A stretch of DNA of 64,000 nt, taken from assembly GCA_965248775.1 (NCBI GenBank), contig OZ252150.1, forward strand, positions 5,394,001 through 5,458,000. Reading direction: 5' to 3'. The notes below the pieces were generated by a model, which was not told the DNA's origin, ran no database searches, and was given only the letters and a program-made list of their open reading frames with translations. Shown here piece after piece: positions 17,300 to 24,652 of the stretch; position 1 is the first letter of the stretch, and each line of letters opens with the position of its first letter. Both the position numbers and the translations under genes were made by a program. The DNA is from JBHHUI01 sp965248775. GTDB taxonomy: Bacteria; Chloroflexota; Anaerolineae; Anaerolineales; JBHHUI01.

Positions 17300-19678
17300 T
17301 TATGCAGTAGGTGCTTTGTGCTCATACCCCAATAAACGCATGCCGTTTAGAGAGACAAGAACCGTACCGCCTTCGTGACCCATCACAGCCAGCGGTAAGG
17401 GCAACTGCAAGGCAAAGATGCCAACCAGCATGATCGCAATCATACCCAATGCAAAGGTAAGATTTGCCACGAGCGTTTTACGGGTCTGGCGGCTCAAAGC
17501 AAACAGATATGGCAAGCGCGCGAGATCGTCTGACATCAGAACCACGTCGGCAGTTTCCAACGCAACGTCGGTACCGGCAGCACCCATTGCAATGCCAAGT
17601 GTGGCTGTCGCGAGTGCGGGCGCATCGTTGACACCGTCTCCGATCATTGCAACCGGGCCCTGTTCAGCCTGCAATTCATTTACAATGCGAAGCTTGTCCT
17701 CCGGCAATAGCTCGGCATAGACGGTGTCAACGCCTGCTTCCGAGCCGATCACATCCGCGACACGCTGATTGTCGCCGGTGAGCAGTACGACTTTGTCGAT
17801 ACCGGCACGCTTCAAGTCGTTCACAACGGTTGCTGCATTCGAGCGCAATACGTCTGCGATACCGATCACGCCAAGTACATGCGCCGAGCGCGAATCTTCC
17901 TCCAGCCGGGCTACGGCTACGGCTGTCCTGCCGCTGCTCTCTAGATTCTCAAGCGCCACACGAGCCGGCTCCAGTCCAGATGCATCTATAGGCTCCAGAA
18001 AACGCACAGAGCCAACAAACAAATCCTGCCCGGCCACTGTTCCGCGAGCGCCCATACCGGTTGCAGATTGGAAGTCAGTGGCTTCCGAGATAACCAAGTC
18101 GCGGGCAGCGGCTGCTTGTGTGATGGCGCGCGCCAGTGGATGCTCAGAACGAGACTCCACACCAGCCGCCAGAGCAAGCAAAGCGTCCTCGTCGCCATCT
18201 AGATCATCGTCGGTAACAATTACATCGGTTACTCTTGGTTTGCCTTCTGTGAGTGTGCCGGTCTTATCGAACGCCACGACCTTAATTGTGGCTGCCTGCT
18301 CGACATGTACGCCGCCCTTGAAGAGCACGCCTCGGCGGGCAGCGCCTCCAATTGCAGACAGGATTGAAGCCGGTGTACTGATCACCAGCGCGCAGGGCGA
18401 GGCAGCGACCATGATCGTCATCGCTCGATAGAATGCCGGGTTGAACGCTTCTCCCAGGAGAATGACTGGAACAACGATAACGAGCACTGTAAAGCCGATA
18501 ACACCCGTCGCATACCTCTGCTCGAAGCGATCGATGAAGCGTTGCGTGCGCGCCTTCTCGCTGCGCGCCTCCTCCACCAGCTTGATCAGCTTCGCGATTG
18601 TGGATTCGTGCGCGAGTTTGGTCACACGTACTTCCAGGCCACCTTGCTGGTTGATCGTGCCGGCCAGAACATCATCGCCCACGACTTTGGAGACCGGCAT
18701 GGACTCTCCCGTGATAGACGATTGATCGCAAGTGGTTTTGCCTTCCACGACTTTACCGTCCAGTGGGATGCGCTCGCCCGGGCGCACGATCATGCGCTCT
18801 CCGATGACGAGTTCTTCAATAGACAGCAAGACCTTGCGGCCTCCGCGCCGGACAAGCGCCTCCTGGGGACGCAATTTCATCAACGCGCGGATGGCATTGC
18901 GTGTGCGGTCCATGGCGAGATGTTGCAAAACGTTAGAAAGCGAAAAGAGGAACAAAAGTAGTGCGCCTTCGAATGGTTCACCGACCACTGCCGCGCCCAA
19001 TGCGGCCAATACCATCAGGGTGTCTACATTGATTGTTTTGATACGAAGAGATTCGATGCTGGCGCGCAGGCCAAAGAATCCGCCAAATATGTACGCAATG
19101 GAATAAAAAGCTGCAGCCGGCAGCGGCGCGCCGACCCGCTCCGCGATCCAGCCGCCTGCAATGCCAATGAGCGCAAGCGCTGTGAGTGTGATCTCAGCGG
19201 CTTCACTATCGAACCAATTGAGTACCCTCTTTCCCGTAGAGGCTGGTATGTGCGGAACTGTTAGCGTCCGGCCGGAGGAAGTCACTGCAACGCCCAAGCG
19301 CCGCACGTAATGCAGCAGGTCGTCCGGAGTGAGCGCGGCCTCGTCATAGGTAACAGTCATCACACCGCCCATATAGCTGGCGGTCGCGCGTTGCACGCCA
19401 GAAATCTCCTGCACCCGTTCTTCCAAGGCGACTGCGCAGGACTCGCAAGCACGTCCACCGGGCGGTTCGAGCAGCAATGTGGACTTTTTCCAGCGATCTT
19501 GTTCAGCCAAGGGTTCTACACTGGGCGCTTTAACTCGCTCTGGATATTCAGTTTCCACTGCGACATTAAGGATGCTTGCATCGTCCGCAACTGCTTCTGT
19601 CACCAGATCGAAGCACGACAAGCGCTCGCCATGTCCGCTTAGCGAGTTTAGGAGGCCTTCGGAGACAGAAGGCCTCAT
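17300..19678 (-). CDS. P1B-4-type heavy-metal ATPase (Fe/Co/Zn export class)
   Basis: Membrane pump that exports a divalent or transition metal with ATP. Order: an unusual 60-residue leader, an HMA-like ferredoxin fold with RACESC (near residue 75), membrane helices, the A-domain TGES, the TM6 metal motif SPC (AASPCALVIS), the phosphorylation motif DKTGTLT, SEHPLARA, GDGVNDAPAL, and HEGGT in a late helix. SPC plus HEGGT marks the P1B-4 class (CoaT, CtpD, PfeT), known for Fe(II) or Co(II) efflux, rather than CPC-type CadA/CopA; an N-terminal HMA domain is unusual for that class. The ATG at 19678 overlaps the regulator's TGA (ATGA), so translation is coupled. About 792 aa. Confidence 0.9.
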   Translation of the reverse strand: MRPSVSEGLLNSLSGHGERLSCFDLVTEAVADDASILNVAVETEYPERVKAPSVEPLAEQDRWKKSTLLLEPPGGRACESCAVALEERVQEISGVQRATASYMGGVMTVTYDEAALTPDDLLHYVRRLGVAVTSSGRTLTVPHIPASTGKRVLNWFDSEAAEITLTALALIGIAGGWIAERVGAPLPAAAFYSIAYIFGGFFGLRASIESLRIKTINVDTLMVLAALGAAVVGEPFEGALLLFLFSLSNVLQHLAMDRTRNAIRALMKLRPQEALVRRGGRKVLLSIEELVIGERMIVRPGERIPLDGKVVEGKTTCDQSSITGESMPVSKVVGDDVLAGTINQQGGLEVRVTKLAHESTIAKLIKLVEEARSEKARTQRFIDRFEQRYATGVIGFTVLVIVVPVILLGEAFNPAFYRAMTIMVAASPCALVISTPASILSAIGGAARRGVLFKGGVHVEQAATIKVVAFDKTGTLTEGKPRVTDVIVTDDDLDGDEDALLALAAGVESRSEHPLARAITQAAAARDLVISEATDFQSATGMGARGTVAGQDLFVGSVRFLEPIDASGLEPARVALENLESSGRTAVAVARLEEDSRSAHVLGVIGIADVLRSNAATVVNDLKRAGIDKVVLLTGDNQRVADVIGSEAGVDTVYAELLPEDKLRIVNELQAEQGPVAMIGDGVNDAPALATATLGIAMGAAGTDVALETADVVLMSDDLARLPYLFALSRQTRKTLVANLTFALGMIAIMLVGIFALQLPLPLAVMGHEGGTVLVSLNGMRLLGYEHKAPTA
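19652..19676. repeat. Hairpin at the start codon of the P-type ATPase
   Basis: Perfect 9-bp inverted repeat (GAGGCCTTC and GAAGGCCTC) with a seven-base loop, directly overlapping the first ATPase codons at the regulator/ATPase overlap. In mRNA it could hide the ATPase start until ribosomes finish the upstream gene. Not followed by a T run. Confidence 0.5.
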
Positions 19679-20115
19679 TTGGCCCCCGCGCTTTCGGCCT
19701 GGCATTGCGGGCACAAACCGTAATAAACCACATGCGCCCCATCGAGTTTGTACCCGGCGCGGGCGCTCACCTGATCGGCGACTGCTTGTAAAGTTTCGTC
19801 GTGAAAGTCTTCGATGCGGCTACAACGTGTGCAGATGAGATTGACATGCGGGTCCGCAGCGCCATCGTAATGGTTGGCGCCATCGCCGGCTTCACCAATG
19901 TTGTGAATCAGTCCACGTGTGACCAGCGCCTGCAGCGTGTTGTACACCGTCGCCTGACTGATTGAAGGTTGTTTGAGCCGAACTTGCTCATAGAGCTGAT
20001 GTGCGGTGGGGTGCTGGGGCGTTTCAACTAGCGTCTCAAAAACAGCCATGCGCTGCGGTGTCGCCCGCAGCCCGGCTGCTCGGAGTTGGTCAAGGAGGTG
20101 TGTATTTTCAGACAT
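19675..20115 (-). CDS. Fur family regulator (PerR-like)
   Basis: Metal-dependent repressor of the Fur/PerR/Zur family, about 146 aa. An N-terminal winged helix (LRATPQRMAVFETL, HPTAHQLYEQV, SQATVYNTLQALVTRGLI) is followed by a dimerisation domain with HYDGAADPHVNLICTRC and a second CxxC (LCPQC). The two CxxC pairs would hold the structural zinc. In PerR the HxH ligand pair corresponds to HVN here, so one regulatory-site His is replaced by Asn. Its stop overlaps the P1B-4 ATPase start; in Bacillus subtilis the P1B-4 pump PfeT is PerR-controlled, which fits. A pair of 12-bp direct repeats upstream may be its own operator. Confidence 0.9.
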   Translation of the reverse strand: MSENTHLLDQLRAAGLRATPQRMAVFETLVETPQHPTAHQLYEQVRLKQPSISQATVYNTLQALVTRGLIHNIGEAGDGANHYDGAADPHVNLICTRCSRIEDFHDETLQAVADQVSARAGYKLDGAHVVYYGLCPQCQAESAGAK

Positions 20116-20127
20116 AACCCATCCAAG

Positions 20128-20156
20128 TTAGATTAATTCCTACATTAGAATTATTC
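20128..20156. promoter_or_regulatory. Candidate Fur-family operator repeats
   Basis: Two 12-bp direct repeats, TTAGATTAATTC (20128-20139) and TTAGAATTATTC (20145-20156), differ at two positions and are 17 bases apart. They lie 13-41 bases upstream of the Fur-family ATG. A TTGACA lies just upstream on the minus strand. The A/T-rich TTAGAATnATTC form is reminiscent of PerR boxes. Confidence 0.45.
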
Positions 20157-20245
20157 GGATTGGGCGTTGAATGTCAAGTATTGAGGAAAATTGGTGGGGT
20201 AGACCCACGAGATCTTAATTTTAGGAGTTACGCAATTGGAGTATT

Positions 20246-20321
20246 TTACCCCCCTCAATCCCCCCGATTCGGGGGGAAGTTAGCTCCTCCCCCGATGTCG
20301 GGGGAGGTTGGGTGGGGGTAA
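20246..20321. repeat. G/C-run palindromic interspersed repeat
   Basis: Nested inverted repeat. Outer arms run TTACCCCCCTCAA...TTGGGTGGGGGTAA. Inner hairpins are CCCCCCGA/TTCGGGGGG and CTCCCCCGA/TCGGGGGAG. A shorter relative is at about 60540-60580. It lies between the Fur-type gene and the fourth ICMT gene, where it may also terminate the DtxR operon. Confidence 0.55.
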
Positions 20322-20391
20322 GCTACGTTGGCTAGGCAAATGCAGACCTCGGAGGTCCTCGATTTCACATATTGGGTACCCAGGCCGCCTG

Positions 20392-21084
20392 CTACCAGAC
20401 GTACGGAATTAGTCGTCGATTAACCTTTTCTGTATATAGATCGTAACCGTCCAACTCTTTCAACAAAAATTTCTCTTCGTTTAGTATTCTCGCAGCCAGG
20501 ACAGCTACCAGGAGAATTGCAGGAATCAATCCCCAAAGCGAGCCAAGAGCCAGCGGTGTTGCGAGATAAAGAACGAGGACACCGAGGTACATCGGATGGC
20601 GAACCAGGGCATAGGGTCCTGTTGAAATCACCTTCTGATTTGATTCGACCTGAATCGTACGAGATGCGAATTGGTTTTCGCGGAACACAAGACTGACGAC
20701 CCCATATCCCATAACTGCCAGAATATCGGCGATGAATACAACTGATGTCGATACAGTCGACCAACCAAAGCGTTGATCAAGACCCGGTAGCACAAGCACC
20801 AAGATAAACAGAAGAGACGCCAGCTTGATAATCGTTTTCTGCTCTGCCTCTTTCTCACCAGTTTTCAATCGGCGCTCGAGAAGTTCAGGACTGTGCTGAA
20901 GTAAGTAAATACTCATCCCAAGGGCCGGTACGAGCAGCACGGTTAGGTAGACCCAAGCCTCCCAATACGAGGTCGTCCCGGCGGATAGGAAGAAAACAGC
21001 ACCAAGAACGACAAAGGCCAGCACCAGGCGGATGATCACCCTTGAGATAAGGTTCGGCTGGACGGTGATATTTTCAACGCTCAT
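20392..21084 (-). CDS. ICMT family methyltransferase (CzcN-like), intact
   Basis: Membrane methyltransferase of the ICMT family, 230 aa with five or six helices. The SAM-binding region is STGPYALVRHPMYLGVLVLY near residue 170, and the C-terminus (LYTEKVNRRLIPYVW) matches the frameshifted paralogue at 15369. It is the last gene of the DtxR regulator - multicopper oxidase - ZIP transporter - ICMT operon, starting 15 bp after the ZIP stop. Its substrate is unknown. Presence in a metal uptake operon and a promoter site shared with the other ICMT row both suggest a metal-related membrane modification role; that is inference. Confidence 0.88.
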   Translation of the reverse strand: MSVENITVQPNLISRVIIRLVLAFVVLGAVFFLSAGTTSYWEAWVYLTVLLVPALGMSIYLLQHSPELLERRLKTGEKEAEQKTIIKLASLLFILVLVLPGLDQRFGWSTVSTSVVFIADILAVMGYGVVSLVFRENQFASRTIQVESNQKVISTGPYALVRHPMYLGVLVLYLATPLALGSLWGLIPAILLVAVLAARILNEEKFLLKELDGYDLYTEKVNRRLIPYVW

Positions 21085-21099
21085 CTTGTCACCTCGAGA

Positions 21100-22308
21100 T
21101 TAAAACTTCACCAGGAATGCTGTCAGGTACATAATTGCGATACCGAAGAGCAAGCCGCCGACGTTGAGCCAGTTGACAAGCGGAGCTCCGTCGCGTTCTG
21201 CGTCGCGGCGCATAAGCCCGCCTACCTCGACGATCACCTGCCAGATTGCGCCCGCCCCAATGCCGAGGAACAAAACCGCAAGCAGTGGCGAGAAGGCAAA
21301 GCCGCCGATCCAGGTCCCGAGGATGGCCGGACCGCCTGCGATCAGCAAGAGTAACAGGAACCAGCTCAGTTTCGGTCGGTCGCGCGTCACCGGGGCGGCA
21401 ATGCCCACCCCTTCGGTGATATTGTGCAGGATGAAACCGATCACGAGAAAAGAGCCGAGCGCGGCCTCGCCAAGTGCAAAGGCTGCTCCAACCACGAGTC
21501 CTTCCCCTAAGTTGTGGAAACCGATTCCGATTGCAATCAGAAGCGCCACAAAGGCGCGCCCTTTCACCGAGGTGCGATCTGCAACCGCGCCCCGGCTGCC
21601 AATCGCGACAATAGCCAGCCAGGTGAGTACCGCAGCAAAGAGTGCCAGCGGGATGCCTTGGAAGACGCCCGGCAGTTCTTCTGCCACCTCGAATGCTTCC
21701 AGCAGTGTATCAACCAGTAGAAAAACGAGCAGCCCGACGGTGAGCGCCAATACAAAGCCCAAGCCTTTGCGGCCAAGGCGGCGTAATGCCGGGAACCACA
21801 AGAGCCCGAGGCCAACCGGGATGATGCCAACATAGAGGCCAATCAGTCCGTAGGCCAGGAACTCACTACCACCGGGGGTGGGCGTCTCAATCGCCAACTC
21901 GACTTCCGCGGCGAAGGTTGTGCCTGTCGATGTGAGAATAACGATTTCGTGTGGTTCGGTCTCGACCCAGGGATAGTCGATGGTGAGGACGGCGGTCTGC
22001 AGCCGGTTGAGTGTATGACCGGGCGTGATCGTGTATTGCCAGTAGGCCTCGTCCACGAACACTTGCGCGATCTCAACCGGATCGGGTCCAGCGTTTGTGA
22101 CATGTACTTCGAAGCCGCTCGCGGTCACATCGACGCGCTGGATTGCGAGGTCTTCGACCGGGGGTAATTCGCCATAGGAAACTTGCGCCGGATTGGTGTT
22201 GATAAACAAAACGATCAGGCCGGCGAGTAAAACTAGCGGGATGAGCCAGGAGGCCCAGAGCGGCATACCGCCGCGCTTAGTTGTAACGTGTTCTTCTGTT
22301 GATGTCAT
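21100..22308 (-). CDS. ZIP family metal transporter with extracytoplasmic domain
   Basis: Divalent metal importer of the ZIP family. The core (residues 140-402) has eight predicted helices with the metal-site motifs HNLGEGLVVG in helix 4 and LHNITEGVGI in helix 5. Before it comes an N-terminal membrane helix (near 20-40) and about 100 residues of a beta-rich extracytoplasmic domain (VDVTASGFEVHVTNAGPDPV) not found in ordinary ZIPs; this could receive metal from the adjacent oxidase. I chose ATG 22308 because it has GGAG seven bases upstream, rather than ATG 22320 abutting the oxidase stop. Probable iron, manganese or zinc uptake under DtxR control. Confidence 0.9.
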   Translation of the reverse strand: MTSTEEHVTTKRGGMPLWASWLIPLVLLAGLIVLFINTNPAQVSYGELPPVEDLAIQRVDVTASGFEVHVTNAGPDPVEIAQVFVDEAYWQYTITPGHTLNRLQTAVLTIDYPWVETEPHEIVILTSTGTTFAAEVELAIETPTPGGSEFLAYGLIGLYVGIIPVGLGLLWFPALRRLGRKGLGFVLALTVGLLVFLLVDTLLEAFEVAEELPGVFQGIPLALFAAVLTWLAIVAIGSRGAVADRTSVKGRAFVALLIAIGIGFHNLGEGLVVGAAFALGEAALGSFLVIGFILHNITEGVGIAAPVTRDRPKLSWFLLLLLIAGGPAILGTWIGGFAFSPLLAVLFLGIGAGAIWQVIVEVGGLMRRDAERDGAPLVNWLNVGGLLFGIAIMYLTAFLVKF

Positions 22309-22320
22309 ATCGGTCTCCAT

Positions 22321-23415
22321 TTACCCTTCAACCTCGAAAAATCCCATCCAGCCCAGTTCTGCAAACTCGCTCTGGTGGGCATGAAACATATACAGGCCTG
22401 ACTCAAAGCCCTCGAATGAAAATTCGAGAATGCCGCGCTGCGCCTGGATCTGGCTGATGGTGTCCACAATTCTGAGCGTAGGCGTCAGGGTTGTGCCATG
22501 ATCGTAATAATCGAAAAAGTTGGCATGCAGGTGGAATGAGTTTATCGGATCAAATTCGGTGAGATTAACCAGGTAGAGCCGCTGCCGCTGGTCGGCGCGG
22601 ATCTTGATCGGTTGGTTCATGTACGCGAACGCGATGCTGTTGGCGGCGTAAATCTCATTTCCCCCGTCGAAGTTCGTATCAAAGCCATTCATCACCATCA
22701 CCATTTCGTTTACGTCGCCGTAGCCAGAGTGCCCAAGGCTGCGGCTGATGGCGATCCTACGCTCTTCACCGGAATACTTCTCCGGGTCTGGATCGATGAT
22801 GAATGCGCCATACAAGCCTTTGTGGATGTGCCGCTTGAGCGGAAACGAGTGACAATGGTAGAGATGGCAGCCCATTGGAAGGGCATCGAATTCATAAACA
22901 GTCGAATCGCCGGGCATGATCAACCCGGCGCCGAGTCCCGGAATACCATCCATCGAAGCGGCATGAATGCCATGAAAATGAATCGTATGCGGATGGCTAC
23001 CGGCATTTGAAAATGTAATGCGGATGTGATCACCTTCGGTTGCGCGCAGGGTGGGACCCGGCACGCGGCCGTTGTATGTCCACGCTGGAAAGAATATTCC
23101 CGGGGCGACCTCGATCTCTTTGTCCACAGCGAAGATGGTGTATTCCCGCAGAGTCTGGCCGTTGTCCATTGTGCTGACCACACCGGTATCCCAGTCGTTC
23201 AACAAGGCGTGCGGATCGAAGCCGTTCGCTTCGTTGTCTACGCTGCCAACCGTACCACCTCCAGCATGATCGCTGTGATTGCCTCGTTCTTCTGGCTCTA
23301 GTGTATTTTCGGGGACTGGTCGATAGGTGGTCGCAGCAGCGCCCGCCAGGCCGGCCGCACTAAATAACCCGGCCTTGATAAATTCTCTGCGGTTGAGAGA
23401 TTTCTCTTTACTCAT
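22321..23415 (-). CDS. Two-domain multicopper oxidase, Tat-exported
   Basis: Cupredoxin oxidase of 364 aa, exported by the Tat pathway (NRREFIKAGLFSAAGLAGAA). Copper ligand motifs are present in order: TIHFHGIH, CHLYHCHSF, SFHLHANFF and MFHAHQSEF. This two-domain layout resembles copper nitrite reductases and small laccases. Substrate cannot be read directly. The gene is sandwiched between a DtxR-type regulator and a ZIP importer with coordinated expression, so oxidation of a metal ion (iron or manganese), as in oxidase-permease pairs, is the favoured idea. A nitrite reductase role is less likely since no nitrogen genes are near. Gene spacing is 31 bp from the regulator. Confidence 0.88.
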   Translation of the reverse strand: MSKEKSLNRREFIKAGLFSAAGLAGAAATTYRPVPENTLEPEERGNHSDHAGGGTVGSVDNEANGFDPHALLNDWDTGVVSTMDNGQTLREYTIFAVDKEIEVAPGIFFPAWTYNGRVPGPTLRATEGDHIRITFSNAGSHPHTIHFHGIHAASMDGIPGLGAGLIMPGDSTVYEFDALPMGCHLYHCHSFPLKRHIHKGLYGAFIIDPDPEKYSGEERRIAISRSLGHSGYGDVNEMVMVMNGFDTNFDGGNEIYAANSIAFAYMNQPIKIRADQRQRLYLVNLTEFDPINSFHLHANFFDYYDHGTTLTPTLRIVDTISQIQAQRGILEFSFEGFESGLYMFHAHQSEFAELGWMGFFEVEG

Positions 23416-23446
23416 GTTTTGTTCCCTTCATTATTCCTCATTGGTC

Positions 23447-24145
23447 TTAGGATTCGATTTCGACGTAGACACTATTTGTAACTCGCTCACCAACAGCATG
23501 TGATTTTTTCTGGTTTCCCACCCGGACATGGAGCGGACCGCCGAAGGGGGCGCGTTCCGTCACGGTTACGATGGCATTGGGGACGATTCCCAAATCGGCC
23601 AGGTAGCGGAGCAGGGCGGTGTCGTCGTTGCCTGCCACACGCGCTACACGACCCGACTGTCCAATATGCAGATTAGAGAGGCAACCGCCGGGGGCAGCGG
23701 AATATTTCCCATCGCGGGTCGGGATGGGCGCACCGTGCGGGTCGAAGGCCGGATTGCCAAGCACGGATGCGATGCGGTTTTCAAAGCGTTCCGAGATGAC
23801 GTGCTCCAATCGATCCGCTTCGGCATGCACTTCATCCCATGTGTAGCCCAGCTCTTCATGTAAATAAACTTCAATCAGGCGGTGGTGCCGGAGCATTTCG
23901 AGCGCGATCGTCTTTCCGAGCGCTGTCAGTTTCACTCCATAGCGAGGTTTATATTCCACAAGCGCCGGCTCTTCTTTGGCGAGCTGTTTAAGCATGCCTG
24001 TGACGGAAGCGGGGGCAACCCCAAAATGGTCTGCAAGCGCGGAGGTGGAAACAAGCCCGCCCTGCGAGCGAAGCTGATAAATTGCTTTGAGATAATTCTC
24101 GGAGGTTTCCGAAAGTGTGTAACCGCTTGCCCGTGCTGAGACCAT
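23447..24145 (-). CDS. DtxR/MntR family metal-dependent regulator
   Basis: Iron- or manganese-sensing repressor, 232 aa. The N-terminal winged helix is SENYLKAIYQL...VSTSALADHFGVAPASVTGM, the dimerisation/metal domain is LRHHRLIEVYLHEELGYTW with DRLEHVIS, and the C-terminal SH3/FeoA-like domain is SGRVARVAGN...VTVTERAPFGGPLHVRVG, as in three-domain DtxR/IdeR proteins. It is the first gene of the operon with multicopper oxidase, ZIP and ICMT. A TTAGG-type palindrome 22 bases before its ATG indicates autoregulation. The second such palindrome at 16084 implies that it also controls the ICMT row. Confidence 0.92.
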   Translation of the reverse strand: MVSARASGYTLSETSENYLKAIYQLRSQGGLVSTSALADHFGVAPASVTGMLKQLAKEEPALVEYKPRYGVKLTALGKTIALEMLRHHRLIEVYLHEELGYTWDEVHAEADRLEHVISERFENRIASVLGNPAFDPHGAPIPTRDGKYSAAPGGCLSNLHIGQSGRVARVAGNDDTALLRYLADLGIVPNAIVTVTERAPFGGPLHVRVGNQKKSHAVGERVTNSVYVEIES

Positions 24146-24167
24146 TTATCTTCCTGTATTAAAATAA

Positions 24168-24181
24168 TTAGGCATACCTAA
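24168..24181. promoter_or_regulatory. Candidate DtxR/MntR-type operator
   Basis: TTAGGCATACCTAA, followed by ATATT, 22 bases before the DtxR start. Same layout as the site at 16084. It should control the DtxR - oxidase - ZIP - ICMT operon. Confidence 0.7.
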
Positions 24182-24236
24182 ATATTGAGTTGATTTTATA
24201 CGAATTGTGGAGATGTGTCAATTCGGTTTTGGTAGG

Positions 24237-24400
24237 AGATCAGGATTCCGGGGGAGAGGACTCTTCAGAATCGAATTCGCGCTCTGTCTTCTTTGCTTCC
24301 AGAGGCCAGACAATGATCAGGATCACGACACCAGCAGCGACGAAGATGACTTCATCCCGGACGCCAGCTGCGCCGTGTAGGGGTGGTTAGAGGAGCAGCA
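24237..24400 (-). pseudogene. C-terminal remnant of a small membrane protein
   Basis: Minus-strand frame without a usable start codon that reads HGAAGVRDEVIFVAAG, a hydrophobic stretch (VVILIIVWPLEAKK) and an acidic tail ending SSPPES before TGA. It looks like the tail of a membrane protein whose 5' part is gone. Family not recognised. Confidence 0.4.
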
Positions 24401-24652
24401 AATACCTGCTCATGAGGATTAGGGGTTACGCGAATGAACGGGCGTCGTATCTCATAGGTATTGAGACTCAGGACGTCAAAAAATCATATAACAAAGATGT
24501 TGAGGCTCATATCTCGAGGCTTGTGAGAATGCCTTACGATTTCGGTACGCCATTTGTAGTCCGAATAAGTTCCGGCAGTTCAATGCATCAGGCATCGGCC
24601 AGAATTTCCAACTTGGGTACCTCACCTTTTCTGTTTGTCCTTACTTCCTAAT
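24401..24652. other. Gene-poor stretch left of the DDE transposon
   Basis: About 250 bp without a recognisable gene. An 80-residue plus-strand frame (24412-24651) has no convincing domain. It begins with the motif TTAGGGGTTACGCG (24419-24431), which recurs in slightly different form at 20220 and, inverted, at 28972. Confidence 0.35.

Noticed and set aside
17769..18431. A 220-residue plus-strand frame within the P-type ATPase
   Set aside because: Ser/Ala-rich shadow opposite the DKTGTLT and SPC motifs.
20240..20330. CRISPR-like repeat
   Set aside because: A single nested palindrome without regular spacers or cas genes.
24120..24240. A clear sigma-70 promoter for the DtxR operon
   Set aside because: CAATAT abuts the operator, as at 16.1 kb, but no -35 box lies at a good distance (the nearest TTGACA is 28 bases away), so only the operator was listed.
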